Part shown: piece after piece, positions 1 through 5,753 of the stretch | How the letters are laid out: each line of letters begins with the position of its first letter | Numbering within the stretch: position 1 is the first letter of the stretch | Assembly: GCA_023380435.1 (NCBI GenBank) | Contig: JAMCRB010000040.1 | Location: forward strand, 1-9,374 | Direction of reading: 5' to 3' | Length of the DNA stretch: 9,374 nt | From: Candidatus Parvarchaeota archaeon | GTDB lineage: Archaea; Nanobdellota; Nanobdellia; Parvarchaeales; Parvarchaeaceae | Notes under the pieces: model-generated | Told to the model about the DNA's origin: nothing | Database searches by the model: none | Seen by the model: only the letters and a program-made list of their open reading frames with translations | Made by a program: the position numbers and the translations under genes

Positions 1-218
1 TCATAATAGCGACAGGTGTATTCATACTCGTACTGGGCCAGGTCTTCAACATAGTAATAGCCCTTTTCGAGGCAGGGATACAAGGAGCAAGGCTGATTTA
101 TGTCGAATTCTTCTCCAAGTTTTTCACAGGGAACGGGACACAGTTCTCCCCTTTTAAAATAAAGCGTACGCTAACAAAGGATAAATATCTCAAACCATCC
201 CGAGCGGAAAAGAATTAA
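1..218 (+). CDS. atpI: A/V-type ATP synthase subunit I, C-terminal end (5' truncated)
   Basis: An open frame enters from the left edge (first full codon at 3) and runs 71 codons to TAA at 216-218. It contains a hydrophobic helix with GQVFNIVIALFEAG, then GARLIYVEFFSKFFTGNG and FSPFK. This is the recognisable last helix and tail of subunit I (subunit a) of archaeal/vacuolar ATP synthases, where VEFFSKF-x-G-G and a closing F-x-P-F are typical. The subunit is the membrane stator that forms the half-channels for ions next to the rotor ring. Only the end is visible, so the ion-channel residues cannot be checked. The tail after FSPFK is basic (KRTLTKDKYLKPSRAEKN) and longer than I expect for the family. 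The cysteine-rich gene starts 23 nt after the stop codon. Family call is by motif recognition. Confidence 0.85.
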   Translation, partial: IIATGVFILVLGQVFNIVIALFEAGIQGARLIYVEFFSKFFTGNGTQFSPFKIKRTLTKDKYLKPSRAEKN

Positions 219-241
219 TAATACAAAAGACATGATGTGTT

Positions 242-346
242 ATGGCGAAGAAAAAATCAAAAGAATCGGAGTGCTGCTGCGGGTGCGGCTGCAAATGCGG
301 AAGTAAAGGCGGAAAAACGAAATGCAACTGTGAATGCTGCAAATAA
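242..346 (+). CDS. 34-residue cysteine-rich, metallothionein-like protein
   Basis: ATG at 242, TAA at 344-346. The protein has a lysine-rich head (MAKKKSKESE), then CCCGCGCKCG, a short GSKGGKTK linker and CNCECC ending in lysine. That makes ten cysteines in 34 residues, arranged as a six-Cys and a four-Cys cluster, with no histidine and no aromatic residue. Such C-x-C and CC spacing is the hallmark of metal-thiolate proteins of metallothionein type, so binding of Zn, Cu or Cd in the cytoplasm is a reasonable inference, but I recognise no named family. It follows atpI by 23 nt. A TTAATAATA stretch at 215-223, about 23 nt before the ATG, could be a TATA box for a leaderless mRNA, or the gene may be co-transcribed with atpI. 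No clear Shine-Dalgarno is present. An ATG at 232 opens a different frame without sense. The coding case rests on composition. Confidence 0.6.
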   Translation: MAKKKSKESECCCGCGCKCGSKGGKTKCNCECCK

Positions 347-360
347 AAATCAAAAATCTT
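341..360 (-). terminator. U-tract terminator of the sdh operon
   Basis: Read on the minus strand, the stretch gives two consecutive T5 tracts and a T3 tract (ATTTTTGATTTTTATTT), 53 nt after the stop codon of the last sdh-operon gene. Archaeal RNA polymerase ends at such T-rich non-template runs without a strong hairpin. It overlaps the 3' end of the convergent cysteine-rich gene. This is a position and composition argument only. Confidence 0.4.
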
Positions 361-412
361 TTGGCCTGCTCCGAAGTAGTTAGACGGCTTTTGCCTCAAT
401 TAATGTATCTCT

Positions 413-595
413 TCACTTTTTGCCGATGTTTTCTGGCAGAAAAGCGAAAACAAACACTACAAAACCTATTGCTATGAATACTTCCACCGCCGCCAATGGC
501 GCCAATCCCAGTTTATAGAAAAATGCGGTTATCAGCATTATAGCTAAACCCAGGAAAAACAGGGGATATTTGTGCTTTGCGGATATCAGGTGCAT
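413..595 (-). CDS. 60-residue two-helix membrane protein, last gene of the sdh operon
   Basis: ATG at 595-593, TGA at 415-413. The protein is MHLISAKHKYP, then two hydrophobic segments at about residues 11-30 and 34-53 joined by a short KLGLAP turn, ending NIGKK. There is no signal peptide cleavage site and no cysteine. The start lies 1 nt after the sdhC stop and is preceded at 5 nt by GGTGAT (601-606), a near-perfect archaeal Shine-Dalgarno, so translation as part of the operon is well supported. By position it may be an extra anchor or assembly subunit of the succinate dehydrogenase, comparable in size to small SdhD- or SdhF-like helices, but I see no family signature and no haem- or quinone-binding motif. 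An unrelated membrane protein sharing the transcript cannot be excluded. Confidence 0.75.
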   Translation of the reverse strand: MHLISAKHKYPLFFLGLAIMLITAFFYKLGLAPLAAVEVFIAIGFVVFVFAFLPENIGKK

Positions 596-596
596 A

Positions 597-1310
597 CTAT
601 ATCACCTTAAGGAATGTAAAATCTATAGGCAGCCCGGCTGAAAGCGCCCTAAGGTAAAGGTCGACTCCTATTATTATGACAAGGCTTATAAGCGCCCAGT
701 CTTCGTGATGTCTGTTGAGCATCGACTGGAAATTAAAGAAACTCTTTCTTTGCTTTGGGGCAAGAGTGCAATCATAGCATCTTACGTTGCCGCCTGCGAA
801 AACGTGCCTGAACGCATGGCATGAAAGCACCCAGATGGTAAGGGCAAGGGCATTTAGCAGCAGAAGCAGGCTGCCCAATCTTAGTATGAACCCGCCGAGA
901 TATGTTACAGAAACGTAAAAATCGTAGTAAAAGAAAGGGAGAAGTGCTATGCCTGCGTAAAGAAGGTACCTGTGCAGATTGTTAAAAGCAAAAAGCGACG
1001 TCTCACCTGAATATCCTCTTGATGCGGAATCCATCCTCTGGTCTATCGCGCAGCTCTCCGGGTGGTTGAATATGTGCCTGTAGTAATCCTTCCTGTAGGC
1101 GTAACATGTGAGCCTGAAAAGGCCTGCGACCGGGACTACCAGTATTGTCGGCGAGTAGAAAGGGTCTATGTACCCGCTGAACTCCTTTACTGGAAAAACG
1201 AAAAGAGCCGCCATGCCGAAAGCAAGTATTAGTATAAAAGACCACAGTCTCCAATTGGGCTCGAACAATTCAGGTATAATCGATTTTATGGTTTTTACAG
1301 CATTTGCCAT
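597..1310 (-). CDS. sdhC: Succinate dehydrogenase membrane subunit, Sdh1/Rieske-like type
   Basis: A 237-residue protein with about five membrane helices (roughly 22-40, 52-68, 113-132, 137-162, 203-222). It anchors SdhAB and passes electrons between the iron-sulfur clusters and quinone. The pattern CYAYRKDYYR (69-78), HPESCA (83-88), GYSGET (99-104), NLHRY (111-115) and SCHAFRH (163-169) matches my recollection of the SdhC of mycobacterial Sdh1 (Rv0249c family) and not the usual four-helix haem-b SdhC/SdhD. In that family the subunit holds a membrane-embedded Rieske-type [2Fe-2S] cluster with two Cys and two His ligands. Candidates here are C69, C87, H113, C164, H165 and H169. C178 and C181 form a further C-x2-C in a loop. 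ATG at 1310 follows the sdhB stop by 2 nt, with AGGGGG at 1319-1324 as a possible ribosome binding site. Ligand assignment is inference. Confidence 0.85.
   Translation of the reverse strand: MANAVKTIKSIIPELFEPNWRLWSFILILAFGMAALFVFPVKEFSGYIDPFYSPTILVVPVAGLFRLTCYAYRKDYYRHIFNHPESCAIDQRMDSASRGYSGETSLFAFNNLHRYLLYAGIALLPFFYYDFYVSVTYLGGFILRLGSLLLLLNALALTIWVLSCHAFRHVFAGGNVRCYDCTLAPKQRKSFFNFQSMLNRHHEDWALISLVIIIGVDLYLRALSAGLPIDFTFLKVI
601..606 (-). promoter_or_regulatory. Shine-Dalgarno (GGTGAT) of the 60-residue gene
   Basis: The minus strand reads AAGGTGAT 5 nt before the ATG at 595, matching the archaeal 16S rRNA 3'-end complement (GGAGGTGAT). It also encodes the last codons of sdhC, so the site sits inside the upstream gene and supports translational reinitiation. 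Confidence 0.7.
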
Positions 1311-1312
1311 CT

Positions 1313-2050
1313 TTATTTCCCCCTGACTTTCTTTATGAACCTTGTAATCGGATCATAATAATTGTCCACTATGGATTCTTTTTCCGGTATTATCGCGTTG
1401 TCGGTTATTTTTATGTGCTCCGGGCAGACTTCCTGGCAGCACTTTGTTATGTTGCAGTAGCCTGCTCCGCCCTCGTTGTGGAGGAACTTTGATCTGTCTA
1501 TCGAGTCCATTGGATGTGTATCCAAAGATGCGACTTTGACCATGTGCCTTGGACCTACATAATCTGCTTTATGCTCCCTTATCACATGACATATGTCCTG
1601 GCACAGGAAGCACTCTATGCATGTCCTAAATTCCATCGAGCGGGTAACATCTATTTGGTCTATTTCCCACGGCACTTTAACGCCTTTTTTCGGAGAAAAG
1701 CCCGGGATCCTTTTCTCGATTTCCCAATTCTGGCTTACATCAGTCACCAGGTCTTTTACTATAGGATAGGCCTTCATAGGAGAGACGGTTATCTCTTCAG
1801 ACAGGGTATCAAGCCTTGTCTTGCACATCAACCTCGGAAACCCGTTTATCTCAGCAGAACATGAGCCGCATCTTGCTGCTTTGCAGTTCCACCTTACGGA
1901 AAGCGTCGGGTCGAAATTTTCCTCTATATAATGGATTGCGTCTAACACGACCATCCCTTCCTGTATGGGGACTTTGAATTCCTGGAACCTGCCTTCCTTG
2001 TCTTTCTCCGGATCGAATCTGTATACTTTCAGCGTAGCTTCGGCTGCCAT
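1313..2050 (-). CDS. sdhB: Succinate dehydrogenase iron-sulfur subunit
   Basis: A 245-residue protein carrying electrons from FAD to the membrane subunit through three clusters. The [2Fe-2S] ligands are C56, C61, C64 and C76 (CKAARCGSC, then LMC). The [4Fe-4S] ligands are C144, C147 and C150 (CIECFLC) plus C209. The [3Fe-4S] ligands are C154, C199 and C205. Spacing agrees with E. coli SdhB. An extra cysteine, C204, makes KCC. The phrases CIECFLCQDICHV, GYCNITKCC and CPEHIKITDNA are typical of the Rv0247c-like Sdh1 iron-sulfur subunit. The start is taken as ATG at 2050, whose A is also the last base of the sdhA TGA stop. AGGAGGT at 2057-2063 lies 6 nt upstream. A TTG one codon earlier (2053) is in frame but less well placed. 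All cluster ligands are present, so the subunit should be functional. Confidence 0.95.
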   Translation of the reverse strand: MAAEATLKVYRFDPEKDKEGRFQEFKVPIQEGMVVLDAIHYIEENFDPTLSVRWNCKAARCGSCSAEINGFPRLMCKTRLDTLSEEITVSPMKAYPIVKDLVTDVSQNWEIEKRIPGFSPKKGVKVPWEIDQIDVTRSMEFRTCIECFLCQDICHVIREHKADYVGPRHMVKVASLDTHPMDSIDRSKFLHNEGGAGYCNITKCCQEVCPEHIKITDNAIIPEKESIVDNYYDPITRFIKKVRGK

Positions 2051-3771
2051 CAATATACCTCCTCTGGCACGAGTTTCTTAAGTTCGGGCGGCATCTCTTT
2101 CACTTTTGATGTTGCAAGCCTTACTTTATCCCCAAATTTTACGCAGAGTATGTTTTTCTTCCATTGCTTGCTTTTCTTTGGATAGTCGCTCCTGAAATGC
2201 GCGCCCCTGCTCTCTTTCCGTTCAAGCGCGCTCATGGCCAGAAGCTCGCCGATTGTCAGCATGCTGCCAAGTTCGAAGCACTGGACTAGTCCCGGGTTAT
2301 ACTTTATTCCGCCGCCTACACCAACGTCGCGGTACTGTTTTTTCATTTCCCTTATCTCCTTCAATAGCGTTAAAAGGTCGTTTTCATTCCTTATTATCCC
2401 GGCGTATTTTGACATCGCTTCCCTTAATCTGTCAGTCAGAGAGTATGGGTTTACGGGCGATTGCTTGTTGAGGAAGGCGTTTATCCTTGAGATTTCGTCC
2501 TTTACTGTCTTGTCGCTAATCTTCTTTTCTTTGGATTTCTTTGCGTATTTTGCTGCTGCCAGCCCGACTTGCTTGCCGAAGACCAATAAATCTGCCAGTG
2601 AGTTGCCGCCCAGCCTGTTTGCGCCGTGGACTCCGGCTGCGGCTTCTCCTACTGCAAACAAGCCGTCTATGTTCGACTGACTCGTTTCAGGGTCCACTCT
2701 TATACCGCCCATGTAGTAATGAACTGTAGGGGCGACTTCCATCTTATCCTTGGTTATGTCGACGCCTGCAAATTCCTTAAATTGCATATACATCCCCGGT
2801 AACTTTTTCTTTATGAAAGCTTCGCCTTTATTTGATATATCTAAGTAGACTCCCCCGTGCTCCGTTCCGCGGCCTTCTATTATTTCGTGGTATATCGCCC
2901 TGGCAACCACATCCCTTGCATCCAGCTCTTTTTTCTTTGGAGAGTATGTTAGCATAAACCTGTCGCCTTTGGCATTTAGAAGAATCCCTCCTTCGCCGCG
3001 AACGCCTTCCGTAACAAGAAGTCCCTTTACTCCTGGCGGCCACACCATCCCCGTCGGGTGGAACTGTATCATCTCCATATCCTGCATGACTGCCCCAGCC
3101 TGGAAAGCCAGTGCTATTCCGTCGCCTGTCGTTTCCCATGAGTTGGATGTCACTTTATACAGCCTGCCGCAGCCGCCTGCAGCTATTATCACGGTTTTTG
3201 CCTGAAAAGCGACTATTTCGCCGGTTCTGAGCTTGAATCCTACTGCTCCAAGGACTTCTTTGTCCTCTACAATCAAAGTGGTTATGAAAACTTCATCCAT
3301 TATCCTTATGTCACGGTGGAGGGCCTGCTCTTCCAATGTCCTTATTATCTCAAGGCCCGTCTTATCGCCGACGTGACATAGCCTTCTATAAGTATGAGCA
3401 CCGAAAGCTCTTTGCATAATCTTCTTTTCTGGGGTACGATCGAAAAGCGCACCGAATTTCTCCAGCTCAAACACTCTGTCCGGTGCTTCTTTTGCCAGTT
3501 TTTCAACAAGGCGCCAGTCGGATATGTACACGCCCTCCACTATAGTATCAGAGAAATGGACCTTCCAGTTATCCTGCGGATCTACGTCTCCCAGAGCTGC
3601 AGCGATGCCACCTTCTGCCATCACAGTATGGGCTTTGCCGAGCAAAGATTTGGAGACTACGGTAACGCTTGCACCCTGATCAAATGCCTCGACTGCCGCC
3701 CTGAGGCCTGCCCCCCCTGCCCCGATTATAAGAACGTCTGTGTTTATCCTTGTGAAATCCGGATTTGACAT
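2050..3771 (-). CDS. sdhA: Succinate dehydrogenase/fumarate reductase flavoprotein subunit
   Basis: A 573-residue catalytic subunit that oxidises succinate to fumarate with covalently bound FAD. The dinucleotide fold GAGGAG is at 17-22. HTVMAEGG at 48-55 gives His48 as the predicted FAD attachment site. Substrate-site residues are seen in HPTG (238-241), RGEGG (259-263), DARDVVAR with the likely proton-relay Arg286, HYYMGG (351-356) and HGANRLGGNS (382-391). The C-terminal RSDYP motif is also present. The phrases GKAHTVMAEGG, PQDNWKVHFSDT and KEAPDRV resemble the mycobacterial Sdh1 flavoprotein (Rv0248c), in line with the type of its partners. The length is normal and no active-site residue is missing. 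It is the first gene of the operon and overlaps sdhB by 1 nt. A TATA box 26 nt before the ATG suggests a leaderless transcript. Direction in vivo (succinate oxidation or fumarate reduction) cannot be read from the sequence. Confidence 0.96.
   Translation of the reverse strand: MSNPDFTRINTDVLIIGAGGAGLRAAVEAFDQGASVTVVSKSLLGKAHTVMAEGGIAAALGDVDPQDNWKVHFSDTIVEGVYISDWRLVEKLAKEAPDRVFELEKFGALFDRTPEKKIMQRAFGAHTYRRLCHVGDKTGLEIIRTLEEQALHRDIRIMDEVFITTLIVEDKEVLGAVGFKLRTGEIVAFQAKTVIIAAGGCGRLYKVTSNSWETTGDGIALAFQAGAVMQDMEMIQFHPTGMVWPPGVKGLLVTEGVRGEGGILLNAKGDRFMLTYSPKKKELDARDVVARAIYHEIIEGRGTEHGGVYLDISNKGEAFIKKKLPGMYMQFKEFAGVDITKDKMEVAPTVHYYMGGIRVDPETSQSNIDGLFAVGEAAAGVHGANRLGGNSLADLLVFGKQVGLAAAKYAKKSKEKKISDKTVKDEISRINAFLNKQSPVNPYSLTDRLREAMSKYAGIIRNENDLLTLLKEIREMKKQYRDVGVGGGIKYNPGLVQCFELGSMLTIGELLAMSALERKESRGAHFRSDYPKKSKQWKKNILCVKFGDKVRLATSKVKEMPPELKKLVPEEVY
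2057..2063 (-). promoter_or_regulatory. Shine-Dalgarno (AGGAGGT) of sdhB
   Basis: AGGAGGT on the minus strand, 6 nt before the ATG at 2050, lies inside the last codons of sdhA. It decides for the ATG over the in-frame TTG at 2053 and indicates coupled translation across the TGATG overlap. Confidence 0.75.
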
Positions 3772-3793
3772 AAATGAATTAAAACTTCATAAT

Positions 3794-3801
3794 TTATATA
3801 G
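3794..3801 (-). promoter_or_regulatory. TATA box of the sdh operon
   Basis: CTATATAA on the minus strand is centred about 26 nt before the sdhA ATG (3771), the distance at which an archaeal TATA box places the transcription start on the ATG itself. No Shine-Dalgarno precedes sdhA, which fits a leaderless mRNA. The box begins 2 nt after the stop codon of the upstream zinc-finger gene. Confidence 0.55.
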
Positions 3802-3803
3802 CT

Positions 3804-3971
3804 TCAAGCCGGATTCTTTAATGAATAGTGCTTTCCCTTGATATGTTTTTTGAGAATCGCATCGGATTCCGTTTCAAAGCCGCATATCTCGCACTGCTTT
3901 ATTGCTGTTCTTCTGTGCTTTGATAGCGACAACTCATCGACGAAATCCCTGCCGCATACACTGCATAACAT
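3804..3971 (-). CDS. 55-residue C2H2 zinc-finger protein
   Basis: ATG at 3971-3969, TGA at 3806-3804. The first unit is C3-x2-C6 (CSVCGRDF) with H19 twelve residues later but no second histidine at the normal spacing. The second is a canonical finger C27-x2-C30-x12-H43-x4-H48 (CEICGF to HIKGKH). The first site might be completed by another residue or be degenerate. The fingers follow the start codon directly and a seven-residue tail closes the protein. Small C2H2 proteins of this kind are common in archaea and are often taken as DNA- or RNA-binding regulators, but targets are unknown. It lies 32 nt upstream of sdhA on the same strand and divergent from the ligase, so it could read through into the sdh operon. 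No Shine-Dalgarno is seen, but a TATA box sits 26 nt before the ATG. The spacing of metal ligands makes a chance frame unlikely. Confidence 0.8.
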   Translation of the reverse strand: MLCSVCGRDFVDELSLSKHRRTAIKQCEICGFETESDAILKKHIKGKHYSLKNPA

Positions 3972-3976
3972 AAAGG

Positions 3977-3984
3977 TATAAATT
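3977..3984 (+). promoter_or_regulatory. TATA box of the DNA ligase gene
   Basis: TATAAATT, with a purine-rich AAAGG just before it that could act as a BRE, is centred about 25 nt before the ligase ATG (4006). No Shine-Dalgarno is present, so the mRNA is probably leaderless. The box lies just upstream of the zinc-finger start codon on the other strand. Confidence 0.55.
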
Positions 3985-3993
3985 TAACACATC

Positions 3994-4001
3994 AATATAA
4001 A
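3994..4001 (-). promoter_or_regulatory. TATA box of the zinc-finger gene
   Basis: TTTATATT on the minus strand is centred about 26 nt before the ATG at 3971, again pointing to a leaderless start. It overlaps the region where the ligase transcript should begin, so the two divergent promoters are interlocked. Confidence 0.5.
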
Positions 4002-4005
4002 GACT

Positions 4006-5733
4006 ATGAGGTTCTACGAACTGAGCGGGTACTTCCTAAAATTAGAGGGTACTACCAAAAGACTAGAGATGTTCGATATACTATCAGAGGCTTTTTCAAA
4101 ATCTAACAGCGAAGAGATAGGTAAGATCGTATATCTGATACAGGGCGAGCTCATGCCCGCTTTTTTCAACGTACAGTTCGGCGTAGCCGATAAAATGGTC
4201 GAAAAGGCGATAGCTGAAGCTTATGGAGCTAAACTTGACAAGGTAGAATCTGAATACAAAAAAGTTGGTGATCTTGGAAAGGTCGCAGAGAACGAAAACA
4301 AAAGCGAGAATGGCTCAAAGCTGAGCGTGTCCGAGGTATACGACGAACTCTTTTCAATAAGCAAGATATCGGGTGAAGGCAGCGTCGAAATAAAGATAAA
4401 GACACTGGCCGGGCTATTCAAAAAAACATCAAAACTTGAGGCAAAATACATAGCAAGGTTTGTCATAGGCAGGCTCAGGCTTGGAACGGGAGAAGCAACA
4501 ATAATGGAGGCGCTTTCAAAAGCGAAGACCGGAAAACGCGAGTTCAAGAAGGAGCTCGAGAAAGCATTCAATTTCTGCTCCGACTTGGGGTACGTAGCGG
4601 AGATTTTCTATAAAAACGGGGAGGAAAGCATAAAAAGATTTAAAGTACAGGTAATGAGGCCTATCCGGCCGGCTCTTGCAGAGAGGCTCAGTTCTGCGAA
4701 GGAGATAATAGAGAAACTCGGCAAATGCGCACTTGACCAGAAATTCGACGGGTTCAGGGCGCAGGTCCATAAGAGGGGGGATGAAGTGAAAGTCTTTTCC
4801 AGGAACCTGGAGGATATAACTAACTTCATGCCCGAGGTAGTGGCAGAAATAAAGAAAATAAAGCATGGGAGGATAATATTTGACAGCGAATCACTGACGT
4901 ATGACGAGGATACAAACACGCTTTACCCATTCCAGATAACCATACAGAGAAAAAGAAAGCACAATGTCCTGGAGACATCTGAGAAATACCCGCTAAGGTT
5001 ATTTGTATTCGATATAATGCTTTTGGATGACGAAAGCCTTGTCGACAAGCCTTACATAGAGCGCAGGAAAATAATAGAGAAGCTGTTTCCAGAGGACGCG
5101 ATAATATCTAAATCAAAGATAATAATAACTGAAAGCGAGAAAGAATTTGAAAAGTTCTTTGACGACACGATAAGCAGCGGCCTTGAAGGAGTCGTGGCTA
5201 AGAGGCTGGACGGGCATTATTCTGCAGGGGCAAGGAACTTCAACTGGATAAAGATAAAAAGATCGTACAAATCAAGACTAAACGATACGATTGATTTGGT
5301 GATACTGGGGTACTTCAAAGGCAGAGGCGCAAGAGCGGACCTCGGTATTGGGGCAGTTTTGGCGGGGGTATACGATGATAAAGACGACAGCTTTAAGACA
5401 ATCTCAAAAGTCGGCTCTGGCTTCTCCGAGGAGCAGTTCAGATCCCTAAAGAAAATGCTTGATGACATAAAGGTAGACCAAAAGCCTGCCCGGGTGGATT
5501 CGATTATGGTGCCGGATGTCTGGGTTCAGCCCAAGTACGTCATAACTGTGAAGGCGGATGAAATAACACGCAGCCCAATGCACACCGCCGGGATGGAGAA
5601 TGAAGTCGGGTACGCTTTGAGGTTTCCAAGGTCAGTTTCATTCATCAGGGAGGACAAGAACGCTAACGATGCCAACACAGTAAAAGAAATAAAGGAGATG
5701 TTCAAGGAACAAAAGAATCTAAAGGTAAGCTAA
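4006..5733 (+). CDS. lig: ATP-dependent DNA ligase
   Basis: A 575-residue enzyme of the usual archaeal/eukaryal type and length, sealing nicks in replication and repair through an AMP-lysine intermediate. It has an N-terminal helical DNA-binding domain (about 1-215, with GRLRLGTGEATIMEAL at 155-170). The adenylation domain has motif I KFDG with nucleophile Lys246, followed by R251, then FSRNLED (264-270), the acidic motif FDSE with E295, motif III LFVFDIMLLD (332-341), motif IV EGVVAKR (394-400) and motif V WIKIKR (414-419). The OB-fold domain runs from about 425 to the end. All catalytic residues are in place. The start at 4006 is supported by homology at the N-terminus and by a TATA box 25 nt upstream. 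Its stop lies 20 nt from the stop of the convergent pilin gene. The last codons recur as a relic at 7012-7077. Confidence 0.97.
   Translation: MRFYELSGYFLKLEGTTKRLEMFDILSEAFSKSNSEEIGKIVYLIQGELMPAFFNVQFGVADKMVEKAIAEAYGAKLDKVESEYKKVGDLGKVAENENKSENGSKLSVSEVYDELFSISKISGEGSVEIKIKTLAGLFKKTSKLEAKYIARFVIGRLRLGTGEATIMEALSKAKTGKREFKKELEKAFNFCSDLGYVAEIFYKNGEESIKRFKVQVMRPIRPALAERLSSAKEIIEKLGKCALDQKFDGFRAQVHKRGDEVKVFSRNLEDITNFMPEVVAEIKKIKHGRIIFDSESLTYDEDTNTLYPFQITIQRKRKHNVLETSEKYPLRLFVFDIMLLDDESLVDKPYIERRKIIEKLFPEDAIISKSKIIITESEKEFEKFFDDTISSGLEGVVAKRLDGHYSAGARNFNWIKIKRSYKSRLNDTIDLVILGYFKGRGARADLGIGAVLAGVYDDKDDSFKTISKVGSGFSEEQFRSLKKMLDDIKVDQKPARVDSIMVPDVWVQPKYVITVKADEITRSPMHTAGMENEVGYALRFPRSVSFIREDKNANDANTVKEIKEMFKEQKNLKVS
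5698..5733 (+). repeat. Ligase 3'-end repeat, parental copy
   Basis: These last 12 codons of the ligase gene recur at 7042-7077 with one mismatch in 36 nt (5703 C against 7047 A). The final 30 nt (5704-5733) are identical, including the TAA. Confidence 0.9.
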
Positions 5734-5753
5734 GTGGATCAAAAACAATCAGA

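Noticed and set aside
232..306. Earlier ATG at 232 as start of a short protein before the Cys-rich gene
   Set aside because: It opens another frame that ends after 24 codons with no recognisable pattern, whereas the frame from 242 gives the ten-cysteine arrangement.
190..399. 69-residue minus-strand frame opposite the cysteine-rich gene
   Set aside because: It overlaps the U-tract and antisense of the plus-strand Cys-rich frame. Its His/Gln/Pro/Phe-rich composition is what the complement of Cys, Gly and Lys codons gives.
1514..1864. 116-residue plus-strand frame inside sdhB
   Set aside because: It is an antisense shadow of a gene with every cluster ligand conserved, and has no promoter or ribosome binding site.
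2051..2053. TTG as start codon of sdhB
   Set aside because: The ATG directly after it sits 6 nt from AGGAGGT and shares its A with the sdhA stop, which fits coupling better. The difference is one residue.
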